A stretch of 22,439 nucleotides of DNA, taken from NCBI GenBank assembly GCA_014730295.1, contig WJIN01000142.1, positions 1-22,439 on the forward strand. Reading direction: 5' to 3'. The notes under the pieces are model-generated. The model did no database searches and was not told where the DNA came from. It saw nothing but the letters and a program-made list of their open reading frames with translations. Below are positions 15,193 to 22,439 of the stretch, one piece after another; positions within the stretch are counted from its first letter, which is position 1, and every line of letters begins with the position of its first letter. This DNA comes from Promethearchaeota archaeon. Lineage in GTDB: Archaea > Asgardarchaeota > Lokiarchaeia > Sigynarchaeales > SOKP01. Position numbers and translations under genes: made by a program.

Positions 15193-16080
15193 ATGAGTCA
15201 TAATAACACCAATCATAAATCACAAACTTCTTTCCGGGATCTCCAATCTGCAATAGATGCAGCCAAGGATAAACGGGACGAATTAAATCAAAAAACCAAG
15301 GAATACATCAATAGACTTCAAGACATAGAAGCCAAAATTGAAGATATGATCACCCTTGCGCGGAACAAATTAAAAAAAAAGCGAGATCATTGGAATAAAA
15401 AAGTTGCAAAATTAAAAGATAAAAAGATTGAATATAAAAATTTATTACATGATTTAATAGCAGAAAAGCGCAATTTAGAACGCCATATGAAGCAAAATTC
15501 GGGAGAATTTATCCCTACTAAAAAGATTGAACGCAAAATTGAAAATATGGAGAGAAGAATCGAGACAGAGAATCTATCTCTCCAAGAGGAGAATGCTATT
15601 ATTGACCAAATAAGCCACCTTGCGATGCAAAAACACGAACAATTAGGTGAAGATAAAAGCAGTGAGCTTCTAAAAAAAGAGAAACAGATTGAAATCGTAA
15701 AAATTAATCTAGATAAAATTTATGAACAGCTAGAAAAATGGTCTAACAAAAGCCAAGACTACCACAATAAGATGCTAAACGCCTACGATAAAGCCAATGC
15801 CTTAAAAGAAAAAAAGAAAGAAATAGAGGAGAAATTAATTGAGAACAAAAAAAAAGCGGATAAATACCATGAACAATACCTTAACCTACTAAAAAAGAAA
15901 AAGGGGCGAGGGAGAGGGCGTTCATATAAACAAAAGAAATATAATCGACGACGTAGTAGAAAGGACGAAAAACTAGAAAAAATAAAACAGGATAAATTAG
16001 CAACTGCCTTGGAAAAACAGAAAGCTGGTAAGAAGTTAAATATTTATGAAGCGAGATTAATCTTAGAAGATAAGAAGTAA
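15193..16080 (+). CDS. Long coiled-coil protein with basic RG/K-rich region (COG1340-like)
   Basis: 295 residues, nearly all charged helix. Heptad-like coiled coil runs about 15-230, with a short break near GEFIPTKK (104-111). A strongly basic patch, KKKKGRGRGRSYKQKKYNRR (234-253), then leads to a small C-terminal segment, EKQKAGKKLNIYEARLILED (274-293), which resembles the conserved end of archaeal COG1340 coiled-coil proteins. There are no membrane segments or cysteines. The basic patch suggests RNA, DNA or ribosome binding. It has its own A/T promoter box and an oligo-T end. Convergent with the two-TM gene. Family link is moderate; function unknown. Confidence 0.75.
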   Translation: MSHNNTNHKSQTSFRDLQSAIDAAKDKRDELNQKTKEYINRLQDIEAKIEDMITLARNKLKKKRDHWNKKVAKLKDKKIEYKNLLHDLIAEKRNLERHMKQNSGEFIPTKKIERKIENMERRIETENLSLQEENAIIDQISHLAMQKHEQLGEDKSSELLKKEKQIEIVKINLDKIYEQLEKWSNKSQDYHNKMLNAYDKANALKEKKKEIEEKLIENKKKADKYHEQYLNLLKKKKGRGRGRSYKQKKYNRRRSRKDEKLEKIKQDKLATALEKQKAGKKLNIYEARLILEDKK

Positions 16081-16107
16081 TTTTTGGATTATTACTTAAT
16101 TTAAGAA

Positions 16108-16116
16108 TTTTTTTTT
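16108..16116 (+). terminator. Oligo-T terminator after the coiled-coil gene
   Basis: Nine consecutive Ts about 28 nt after the stop codon of the coiled-coil gene, in the gap before the convergent membrane-protein gene. This fits oligo-T termination by archaeal RNA polymerase. Confidence 0.45.
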
Positions 16117-16154
16117 GTTTATAAAGTGAACTCAATTCATTTTTTGAAAACATC

Positions 16155-16826
16155 CTAAGAGGAGATCAATTGGGTGCAAAAATCTCTAATTATCCATCCG
16201 AGAAGAGTTGGATTTCCCGAAATTAATCTAGAACCAACCATTATATATGGAGTGCTATCGTATTTAGTTGGATCTCTCAGGAAGAATTCAACACAGTGAG
16301 TTCTTATTGATACAGGTTCAACCTCTCCAATTAGTACCTTTCTCTTACTAAGCTGAACAGACACGATATCTTTCCAAATAATTTTAACCTTTTCTTTGGA
16401 ATAGCTGGATTCTTTTCTTATCCACGCATTCACATACTCTTTATATAATCCTAGCCCTTTTAAGAAGGTAAAAAAGGATTTCTCAAAAAAGCTCGAATCA
16501 TCTCCGATAGTCCAATAAAATCGCAATCCGTAAGCAAATGCTCCAATGAATATTGCGGCAAGGATTATAAGTAAAATAAGGATGATGAGAGCAGGGGCTG
16601 TCTCGTTATAAGGAAGGGGAATATCATAAATACCTCTTGAGATGAAATTAATATAAATACTGATACAAAAATAAAGAATGACAGTGATGAAAATAAAACC
16701 ACAGAAAAAAGCGGATAGAGTTTGGACACGATTTTTGTTCCGTAATTTTTTTCGGGTTGATTTAGGTAGATCCCAAAAAAACTCTGCGGCAATTGGATAT
16801 AAATCGTGCTGTTTATTATCATCCAT
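16155..16826 (-). CDS. Two-TM membrane protein with cytoplasmic PH-like C-terminal domain
   Basis: 223 residues. Two hydrophobic segments, about 37-60 (SLSAFF-like stretch through LYFCISIYINF) and 77-101 (ALIILILLIILAAIFIGAF), are joined by a short polar loop. The soluble C-terminus has IIWKDIVSVQLSKRKVLIG (149-167) followed by strands, resembling bacterial PH-like (bPH2/DUF304-type) domains, where an IxWxDIxxV motif is common. No signal peptide. I use ATG 16826 because TATAAATTTT sits about 25 nt before it, giving a leaderless start; the upstream TTG at 16880 would place this box inside the gene. The PH-like link is tentative. Confidence 0.7.
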   Translation of the reverse strand: MDDNKQHDLYPIAAEFFWDLPKSTRKKLRNKNRVQTLSAFFCGFIFITVILYFCISIYINFISRGIYDIPLPYNETAPALIILILLIILAAIFIGAFAYGLRFYWTIGDDSSFFEKSFFTFLKGLGLYKEYVNAWIRKESSYSKEKVKIIWKDIVSVQLSKRKVLIGEVEPVSIRTHCVEFFLRDPTKYDSTPYIMVGSRLISGNPTLLGWIIRDFCTQLISS

Positions 16827-16847
16827 TTGATTCTCAATATTCTCTAT

Positions 16848-16857
16848 AAAATTTATA
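16848..16857 (-). promoter_or_regulatory. TATA box of the two-TM gene
   Basis: On the minus strand, GGTATAAATTTTATAG has its TATA core about 25 nt before ATG 16826. It decides the start of that gene and implies a leaderless message. Confidence 0.5.
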
Positions 16858-17036
16858 CCTAAATAATTATTTCTATTCAAGGAGATTATCGAATGCGATT
16901 TTTCTTAAGAGTTTTAATGATGTGTAATATTTTGAAATATCGATAATTCTTTGATTTAATTAGTTTTTTAATGCTATCTACTTTAGTTCTTTTTATGTTT
17001 TTTGAATAATAATACAAAGTCGGAATCAAAATAAAA

Positions 17037-17528
17037 ATGGTAAAGCAAAACCCTATTTTGAAAAATTTCGTAATTTTCGTTGAAGATATTCCCAGCTCTC
17101 GTAATTTTTATGAGAACATCCTCAAACAAGAAGTAGAGTTTGATTTTGGACGCAATGTAAGTTTTAAAGGAGGATTATCTATTTGGTTAAGAGATTATGC
17201 ACTCGAAACAATTTTTTCCGGTCAAAGAGAAAAAATTTCCGTGGGCAAACATAATGCAGAACTATATTTTGAATTTGATGATTTAGATGAATTATTTGAA
17301 ACCATTTCTGAGAAAGAGGTTAAAATGATCCATCCTATTATGGAGCATCCCTGGGGACAGCGAGGTTTTCGGTTTTATGATCCAGACGATCATATAATCG
17401 AAATTAGTGAAACGATCGAGGCGGTGGTATTACGATTGCATAATCAAGGGCTTAATATTAACGAAATCGATAAAAAAAGTATGGTGCCGGAAGACGTTAT
17501 TAAAAAAACTTTACAGAAAAGAGCTTAA
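17037..17528 (+). CDS. VOC-fold (glyoxalase/bleomycin resistance-like) protein with HTH-like tail
   Basis: 163 residues. The vicinal-oxygen-chelate fold is clear: NFVIFVEDIPSSRNFYENIL (10-29), the acidic ELYFEFDDLDELF (75-87), and EHPWGQRGFRFYDPDDHIIE (103-122) with Glu122 as a likely metal ligand. The position usually held by the first His ligand reads Asn10, so metal binding may be altered. A C-terminal tail, VLRLHNQGLNINEIDKKSMV (131-150) and onward, looks like a small helix-turn-helix; similar tails occur in some VOC relatives. Substrate is unknown. Single gene, with a TATA-like region upstream of ATG 17037. Confidence 0.8.
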   Translation: MVKQNPILKNFVIFVEDIPSSRNFYENILKQEVEFDFGRNVSFKGGLSIWLRDYALETIFSGQREKISVGKHNAELYFEFDDLDELFETISEKEVKMIHPIMEHPWGQRGFRFYDPDDHIIEISETIEAVVLRLHNQGLNINEIDKKSMVPEDVIKKTLQKRA

Positions 17529-17685
17529 CAAATTTGAATAGATTTGACAGGGAAAAGTAAGGATTATTTTAAAAATAATTATTTTATTTATGTGCTAATT
17601 CCATCGTTAAAAAATTTTTAATTTTATCTCTTCTTTTAGCAAGTATCATTGTTTAAAGTAAAACGATAATTAGTATTGATCTAAA

Positions 17686-19014
17686 TTGAGTAAAAAAATA
17701 ACTGAGATTCGTTCTATCTTACAAGAACATTCACAGATGCTAAGGAATGCAGTACCTCTCATTGCCTCTGAAAATGTAACGAGTCCCGCTGTTGATGAAG
17801 CTTGTGCTTCAGATTTTAGCCATCGATATGCTGAAGGATGGGTAGGACAACGTGTATATGCGGGCTGTAAATATATTGACCAAATCGAACGGAAATGCAT
17901 GGATCTGGCAAAGAAATATTTCAGTTGTATCCATGCTGATGTTCGTCCTGTGTCAGGAGTAATGGCAAACTTGGTTCTATATAATGCGTTTACATCAGAG
18001 AATAATGGAAAGATGTGTGCGATGCCTATACCTAAGGGAGGCCATATTAGCCATGCTCCCAAGTATACAAGCTCGGGAAAGCCGATATTTGGTACCGCGG
18101 GTACAGTCAGAGGGCTTGATATCAAGTATCTCGGATTTGATGAGAAGAACATGAATATTGATCCCGAGAAATCTGCCAAGATAATCAGAGAATTTGAGCC
18201 AGAAATGGTGTTATTTGGTGCCTCGGTATTTCTTTTTCCACATCCAGTAAAAGAATTAAGTGATGTCGCAAAAGAGGTCGGGGCATATGTTGGTTATGAC
18301 GCAGCCCATGTGGCAGGATTAATTGGCTCAGGATATTTTCAAGATCCGCTTAGAGAAGGAGCTGATGCGATGGCTTTAAGCACTCATAAAACACTTCCAG
18401 GACCTCAACACGGGGCAGTTTTATCAAATCGTGAAGATTTGGTTGAACTATTAAAATCATCCGCCTTTCCGGCACTCTTCTCAAATCATCATTTGCACAA
18501 TGTTGCTGGATTATCGGTGGCCTTAGTCGAGATGTTGGAATTCGGAAATAAATACCATAAAAGGGTAATAGAAAACGCAAAAGCACTCGCAGAAGCCCTT
18601 CATGAAAGAGGTTTTAATGTGTTATGCGAACATTTAGGATTTACCGAATCTCATCAATTGGTCATCGATATTACTAATTTTGAAAAATCTGTCGGACTGG
18701 GAGGAGATATTGAACGGATATTAGAAGAGGCAAATATAATCATTAACCGTAATTTACTTCCGTGGGATATTCGGGAGGGACGGCATTATATGAATCCTGG
18801 TGGACTCCGGATAGGTACCTCTGAAGTCACCAGACTTGGGATGGGAAAAAGTGAAATGGTTGATATTGCGGATTTCTTCAAAAAATTAATCATTGACCAA
18901 AAAGATCCTAAAAAAATAAAAAAGGATGTCGCGGATTTCAGAAAACGATTTCAATCGATTGAATATTGTTTTCAAAAAGATACTGAAGCCTACGAGTATT
19001 TAAAATTTTATTGA
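17686..19014 (+). CDS. glyA: Serine hydroxymethyltransferase
   Basis: 442 residues, a PLP enzyme that interconverts serine and glycine with a one-carbon carrier (tetrahydrofolate or an archaeal pterin). The PLP lysine is in LSTHKTLPGPQHGA (K235), preceded by the cofactor-binding YDAAHVAGLIG (204-214). The N-terminal PLIASENVTSP (24-34) and HRYAEGWVGQRVYAG (46-60) are family blocks, and the C-terminal GGLRIGTSEVTRLGMG matches archaeal SHMT. The start is TTG at 17686, with no ATG nearby and no clear Shine-Dalgarno. GTTTAAAGTAAAA lies 25-35 nt upstream as a TATA-like element. It precedes rpoD but is separated by 117 bases holding an apparent promoter. Confidence 0.95.
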   Translation: MSKKITEIRSILQEHSQMLRNAVPLIASENVTSPAVDEACASDFSHRYAEGWVGQRVYAGCKYIDQIERKCMDLAKKYFSCIHADVRPVSGVMANLVLYNAFTSENNGKMCAMPIPKGGHISHAPKYTSSGKPIFGTAGTVRGLDIKYLGFDEKNMNIDPEKSAKIIREFEPEMVLFGASVFLFPHPVKELSDVAKEVGAYVGYDAAHVAGLIGSGYFQDPLREGADAMALSTHKTLPGPQHGAVLSNREDLVELLKSSAFPALFSNHHLHNVAGLSVALVEMLEFGNKYHKRVIENAKALAEALHERGFNVLCEHLGFTESHQLVIDITNFEKSVGLGGDIERILEEANIIINRNLLPWDIREGRHYMNPGGLRIGTSEVTRLGMGKSEMVDIADFFKKLIIDQKDPKKIKKDVADFRKRFQSIEYCFQKDTEAYEYLKFY

Positions 19015-19131
19015 AGGATCTGCCTTTGATTTTTCGGTATTATTCTCCCTATCACTAAAATTTATCTTTTATGCTGCTTTTAATAAAATAATAGTATCAT
19101 ATATTCTAATTATTTTTCTAATTGAATAACT

Positions 19132-19968
19132 ATGGAACTCGAGATTATTGAACAAACCGACCAGACATTGCAATTTATCATTAAAGATATTTCAATTGAA
19201 ATGGTTAATGCTCTCCGTCGAATTATGGTTGGTTGGGTACCAAGTATGGCAGTAGATGAAGTCATTATCTTAAAAAATGATTCTCCATTGTATGATGAGA
19301 TTTTAGCACATCGAATAGGGCTTATTCCATTCACAACGGACCTTGATGCCTACAACCTTCCGGAAGATTGTGAATGCGGAGGATTTGGCTGTCCTCTTTG
19401 CCAAGTTTCCACCACTTGTGAAGTTACAAATGATTCCAAGAACAATCTTGTAATCTATTCGGGAGATTTGAAAACCAACGATCCTAAGATCGTACCAGTA
19501 AATCCAAATATCCCGATTGTTAAGATTGGGAGCGGAGAGAGCCTAATTTTCGAAGCTTATGCTGTTTTGGGTCGTCCCAATGAACATGTGAAATGGCAGT
19601 CTGTGTCTAATGCGTTTTATAGATATTTACCAATTATTGAATTTGACAATAGTAAATGCAAAAATTGCCCCGATAAATGTATTGTCTCACGTATGTGTCC
19701 AGAAAATCTTTATAAATATACAGATGGGAAGAAATCACCCGAATTAGTGGAGGAGTATTGGAAGACATGCACACTATGTCGTTCTTGTGAAAGTAATTGT
19801 CCAGAAGATGCGATTAAAGTGGATTATGAAGATAAGGCATTTATTTTTACCATCGAAAGCGACGGAGTATTGCCCTTTGACGTAATTCTAAGAAAGACTT
19901 TTGATATTTTCCTCGCGAAAATTGACGAGGCATTTGAAAAGCTTGAAAGCGCTGAGATCCAAGAATAA
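19132..19968 (+). CDS. rpoD: DNA-directed RNA polymerase subunit D, ferredoxin-domain type
   Basis: 278 residues; the archaeal counterpart of Rpb3/bacterial alpha, which starts polymerase assembly with subunit L. The N-terminal dimerisation domain has EMVNALRRIMVGWVPSMAVD (23-42). A zinc-type loop is CECGGFGCPLC (80-90) with Cys96. The inserted ferredoxin-like domain carries both full sets of ligands: C176, C179, C183, C189 (CKNCPDKCIVSRMCP) and C213, C216, C219, C223 (CTLCRSCESNCPEDAI). Two [4Fe-4S] clusters are therefore expected, rather than the one or none of many archaea. The ATG at 19132 follows a TATA-like ATATATTCTAA region. It heads the run rpoD-rpl18e-rpl13-rps9. Confidence 0.96.
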   Translation: MELEIIEQTDQTLQFIIKDISIEMVNALRRIMVGWVPSMAVDEVIILKNDSPLYDEILAHRIGLIPFTTDLDAYNLPEDCECGGFGCPLCQVSTTCEVTNDSKNNLVIYSGDLKTNDPKIVPVNPNIPIVKIGSGESLIFEAYAVLGRPNEHVKWQSVSNAFYRYLPIIEFDNSKCKNCPDKCIVSRMCPENLYKYTDGKKSPELVEEYWKTCTLCRSCESNCPEDAIKVDYEDKAFIFTIESDGVLPFDVILRKTFDIFLAKIDEAFEKLESAEIQE

Positions 19969-20025
19969 TTCTATCAAAAAATTATTAAATTATTATACAC
20001 TAAAAGAACTAAAAAAGTGGTTACA

Positions 20026-20382
20026 TTGAGTCATAAAATAACTGGTCCATCAAATTATTACGTTCGAAAATTAATTCGGGATTTATGGAAAACTAAACGA
20101 AATATCTGGAGACAAATTTCTAAGAAATTAAGTGGGTCCAGAAAAAATAGAGTAGAGGCAAACTTAAAGCGGATCAACAACAAAACGAAAGAGGGAGATG
20201 TCATAGTGGTTCCAGGTAAAATATTAGGAATTGGTACATTAGACCATAAAGTAACTATCGCGTGTTTAGACTGTTCGAGAAACGCGCGTGAAAAAATCAC
20301 GAATTCTGGAAGCACGCTATTATCTATTGAAGAATTACTAGCAGAAAACCCAGAAGGCTCAGGTGTAAAAATCTTTTATTAG
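20026..20382 (+). CDS. rpl18e: 50S ribosomal protein L18e
   Basis: 118 residues from TTG 20026 (an upstream in-frame GTG at 20017 would add MVT). The conserved opening SHKITGPSNYYVRKLIRDLW fits the family's start, supporting the TTG. VIVVPGKILGIGTLDHKVTI and the Ser-rich end SGSTLLSIEELL are also diagnostic. It is a large-subunit protein found only in archaea and eukaryotes. It follows rpoD after ~50 nt that include a weak TATA-like TTATTATAC, so a secondary promoter is possible, and it precedes rpl13 by 23 nt. Confidence 0.95.
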   Translation: MSHKITGPSNYYVRKLIRDLWKTKRNIWRQISKKLSGSRKNRVEANLKRINNKTKEGDVIVVPGKILGIGTLDHKVTIACLDCSRNAREKITNSGSTLLSIEELLAENPEGSGVKIFY

Positions 20383-20405
20383 AAAACTCAAGAAAGTGAA
20401 TCATT

Positions 20406-20882
20406 ATGCCAAAATATCATCTATTATTTGACGCAACAGACAAAATTCTGGGGCGTTTTTGTTCCCAGATCGCAAAGAAAGCCCTCTTAGGAGAGTACAT
20501 TGTAATTATAAACGCAAAAGATGCGATTATTAGTGGAAATAAAAAGGATGTATTCAATAAATATTTAGCGAAACTGAATATACGCACATCCACAAATCCA
20601 ACGCGCGGACCCTTCCATAAGAGACGACCTGACACTTTCATGAAACGTGTAATAAAACAAATGCTTCCGAGGAAAACTATCAGAGGAAAAGAGGCGGTAA
20701 AACGAGTCCATGTATTTATCGGAGAAATCCCGGAACGCTTTAAGAAAAGATATCAAAATCTCAAACCACAAGAAATACCGAAGTGTGAAAAACAACGCTT
20801 ATTTTATTATAATAAATTTGTAACATTAGAAGAATTATGCGACCAAATCGGTCAATGGAAAATGCAAAAGATTGAGGTATAG
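20406..20882 (+). CDS. rpl13: 50S ribosomal protein L13
   Basis: 158 residues. The family blocks are DATDKILGRFCSQIAKKAL (10-28), INAKDAIISGNK (35-46), RGPFHKRRPDTFMKRVIKQM (67-86) and LPRKTIRGKEAVKRVHVFIG. L13 binds 23S rRNA and acts early in large-subunit assembly. ATG 20406 has AGTGA a few bases upstream. It lies between rpl18e and rps9 in the standard archaeal order, and is cotranscribed with both. Confidence 0.96.
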   Translation: MPKYHLLFDATDKILGRFCSQIAKKALLGEYIVIINAKDAIISGNKKDVFNKYLAKLNIRTSTNPTRGPFHKRRPDTFMKRVIKQMLPRKTIRGKEAVKRVHVFIGEIPERFKKRYQNLKPQEIPKCEKQRLFYYNKFVTLEELCDQIGQWKMQKIEV

Positions 20883-20893
20883 GAAAAATGTCT

Positions 20894-21298
20894 ATGAAAG
20901 TGATCCAATCATCGGGGAAGAGAAAGACGGCGATTGCAAGAGCGGTATTGCGACATCCCGCAAAAGGGAGAATTAGGATTAATCGTGTCCCTTTAGAGAT
21001 ATATGAACCCGAAATAGAGCGAATGCGGATTCAAGAAGTCTTAGAAATTATCAACAATCCAAAGATAGAGAAATGCGATATTGATATAAAAGTTGAAGGT
21101 GGCGGAGTTTCATCACAATCTGACGCCATTCGATTTGCTATCGCAAGAGCATTAAACAAATTTATTGGTACAAAGAAAGTTGAAAATATCTTGAGAGATT
21201 ATGATGATGCATTGTTAAGCGGTGATGAGCGAAGAACTGAACCAAAGAAATTTGGTGGAAAAAAGGCACGAGCCCGCAGACAAAAATCATTCCGTTAA
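20894..21298 (+). CDS. rps9: 30S ribosomal protein S9
   Basis: 134 residues. Opening VIQSSGKRKTAIARAVLRHP, central VEGGGVSSQSDAIRFAIARA and the basic tail KKARARRQKSFR are unmistakable. The C-terminal Arg reaches the ribosomal P site. Two ATGs are near the start; 20894 is preferred because the TAGGA overlapping the rpl13 stop lies 9 nt before it, whereas it is only 3 nt from ATG 20888. It is the last gene of the cluster here: rpoN, which usually follows, is absent, and aroA lies convergent 18 bp away. Confidence 0.95.
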   Translation: MKVIQSSGKRKTAIARAVLRHPAKGRIRINRVPLEIYEPEIERMRIQEVLEIINNPKIEKCDIDIKVEGGGVSSQSDAIRFAIARALNKFIGTKKVENILRDYDDALLSGDERRTEPKKFGGKKARARRQKSFR

Positions 21299-21316
21299 TT
21301 TTACAGGATTTATATT

Positions 21317-22439
21317 TTAAGTTTTTCTTTCAATATGAGCTCCTAATGATTCTAAATCTTCAAAAAATTGAGGATATGAATCCTTTACTATTTCTATATT
21401 GTGAATTATAGATTCTGAATTAGCATATAATGCTGCTACTGCGCAGGCCATTGCGATCCGATGGTCTTTTCTATGATCGATAATGCATCCAGAAAGCGTT
21501 TTAGTGTGATGAATTAAGAGTCCATCTTCCTGTTCTTCTACAGATACTCCCATTTTTTTTAATTCAGATGCCATCACGGAGATTCTATCGCTTTCCTTAA
21601 AGCGTAAACTTTCCGCATTATAAAGATGCGTGGTTCCTTGAGCAAATGCTCCAATCACAGATAATATTGGAAAAAGATCGGGGATATTCGTACAATCGAT
21701 TCTTCTTCCTTTTAAAGGATATTTAGAAATATTTCCAAATACTAAGACGCTTCTATCAGTTAAATTTATTTGAATCTTTGCCCCCATCTGTTCTAGTATT
21801 TCAATAATTTTTTTATCACCTTGAGGATTTTGAAAATCAAGATTTTTAACTAATACATGGGACTCTTCTTTCGAAAGAGCTGCTGCTGCAATAATAAATG
21901 ATGCCGAGGAAAAATCTGCGGGGATTTCATATTCTTGGGTCCGCATCTTCTGACCCGTTTCAATCAAATATCTCAATAACCCATTACTATTGGTTTCTTC
22001 GATAATACTGATGCCGAAATTTCTAAGAATATCTAGACTAATTTTTACATAGGGATATGATACTAATTTAGTTGTTATATTAATTTCTATAAGTCCCTTT
22101 GTAGAACAATCTAACAATGGCAGGAGAATTAATAAAGCGGTAATAAATTGAGAGCTAATATCTCCTCTAATGTCAATGGATTTACAAAAAACGTCCTTCC
22201 GGTTTATTATTACTCCCTCTTCTTGAAGGGAGTACTGCGCCCCCAGTTTTGTAAGAGCTTCTAATAGAGGCTTGATGGGACGATTCCTCTTAAAGAATTC
22301 ACCAATTAACCTTAACCCGCCCTTAACTAATAGTGCCAATGCGCTAAAAATACGCACACTCGTACCCGAATTATAGCAATCTATTGTTGTAATTGAGGAG
22401 GTAGAAAAATTCTCTCTTCCAGTGATTATGTACATATTA
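21317..22439 (-). CDS. aroA: 3-phosphoshikimate 1-carboxyvinyltransferase (EPSP synthase), 5' part outside the window
   Basis: About 374 residues of the protein are in the window; the frame stays open to the right edge, and about 50-60 N-terminal residues should lie beyond it. EPSP synthase joins shikimate-3-phosphate and phosphoenolpyruvate in aromatic amino-acid synthesis. Motifs: DCYNSGTSVRIF (19-30 from the first Met seen, usually NSGTxxR), RGDISSQFITALL, PADFSSASFIIAAAA, LRFKESDRISVMASELKKMG and DHRIAMACAVAALYA. The Lys/Ser/Arg motif at the N-terminus cannot be checked. It is convergent with rps9, so it is not part of that operon. Confidence 0.94.
   Translation of the reverse strand, partial: NMYIITGRENFSTSSITTIDCYNSGTSVRIFSALALLVKGGLRLIGEFFKRNRPIKPLLEALTKLGAQYSLQEEGVIINRKDVFCKSIDIRGDISSQFITALLILLPLLDCSTKGLIEINITTKLVSYPYVKISLDILRNFGISIIEETNSNGLLRYLIETGQKMRTQEYEIPADFSSASFIIAAAALSKEESHVLVKNLDFQNPQGDKKIIEILEQMGAKIQINLTDRSVLVFGNISKYPLKGRRIDCTNIPDLFPILSVIGAFAQGTTHLYNAESLRFKESDRISVMASELKKMGVSVEEQEDGLLIHHTKTLSGCIIDHRKDHRIAMACAVAALYANSESIIHNIEIVKDSYPQFFEDLESLGAHIERKT

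Noticed and set aside
16565..16837. Second 90-codon hydrophobic frame overlapping the two-TM gene on the same strand
   Set aside because: It is the other reading frame of the same TM-coding DNA; the 223-residue frame has the better promoter placement and the soluble C-terminal domain.
17670..18179. 169-codon open frame antisense to glyA
   Set aside because: It lies wholly opposite a strongly conserved SHMT coding region and has no recognisable domain; it is a by-product of glyA codon use.
1..22439. CRISPR array, tRNA or rRNA genes
   Set aside because: No regularly spaced repeats and no T-loop/anticodon-arm pattern or rRNA-like sequence were found by eye on either strand.

Overview
The window looks like chromosomal DNA of an AT-rich Asgard archaeon, probably Lokiarchaeia-like, though the exact lineage cannot be fixed from sequence alone. 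The archaeal signature is clear: an RNA polymerase subunit D with a ferredoxin-like insert followed by L18e, L13 and S9; an archaeal/eukaryotic-type TrpRS; a TrmI-type tRNA methyltransferase; a COG1340-like coiled-coil protein; TATA-like boxes placed as expected for leaderless messages; and frequent TTG/GTG starts. The Asgard signature is a Rag/Gtr-like GTPase with a C-terminal roadblock-like domain, plus a second protein that reads as a Ras/Rab-like G domain with all its nucleotide-binding motifs eroded. No tRNA, rRNA or CRISPR array was seen.

Layout. 1-311 is the 3' end of an IS200/IS605-type element (TnpB C-terminus and a hairpin right end that may encode an omega RNA). It abuts a broken, frameshifted gene remnant (313-487) and an AT-rich spacer. 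749-5593 (minus) is a three-gene redox operon: a DHCR24-like FAD domain fused to a DUF2229 (COG3580) module, then a BadF/HgdC-type ATPase, then a COG3581 protein. 5947-7549 holds divergent hisI and trpS sharing a 46-bp promoter region. 7587-8516 is the Rag-like GTPase. 8770-9479 has a small unknown gene and a YjbQ/UPF0047 gene. 9568-11899 holds two tail-to-tail sulfotransferase-fold genes, one fused to a glycosyltransferase-like domain. 12270-13325 is the degenerate G-domain protein with a Cys cluster. 13440-17528 carries an unknown basic protein, trmI, a coiled-coil protein, a two-TM membrane protein and a VOC-fold protein. 17686-21298 runs glyA, rpoD, rpl18e, rpl13, rps9, and the right edge is a partial aroA on the opposite strand.

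How the genes work together. In the operon at 749-5593, the ATPase is expected to deliver low-potential electrons, by ATP-driven transfer, to a [4Fe-4S]/double-cubane acceptor made of the COG3580 and COG3581 proteins. Bacteria often carry these three modules as one long chain; here they are separate, and a flavin domain is attached to one of them. The translation genes at the right end are the middle of the classical archaeal rpoD cluster, cut off after rps9. The remaining genes are mostly single-gene units with their own promoters, arranged as divergent and convergent pairs with T-rich gaps. The most unusual content is the fused flavin/double-cubane system, the active Rag-like GTPase next to a dead G-domain protein a few kb away, and the glycosyltransferase-sulfotransferase fusion.
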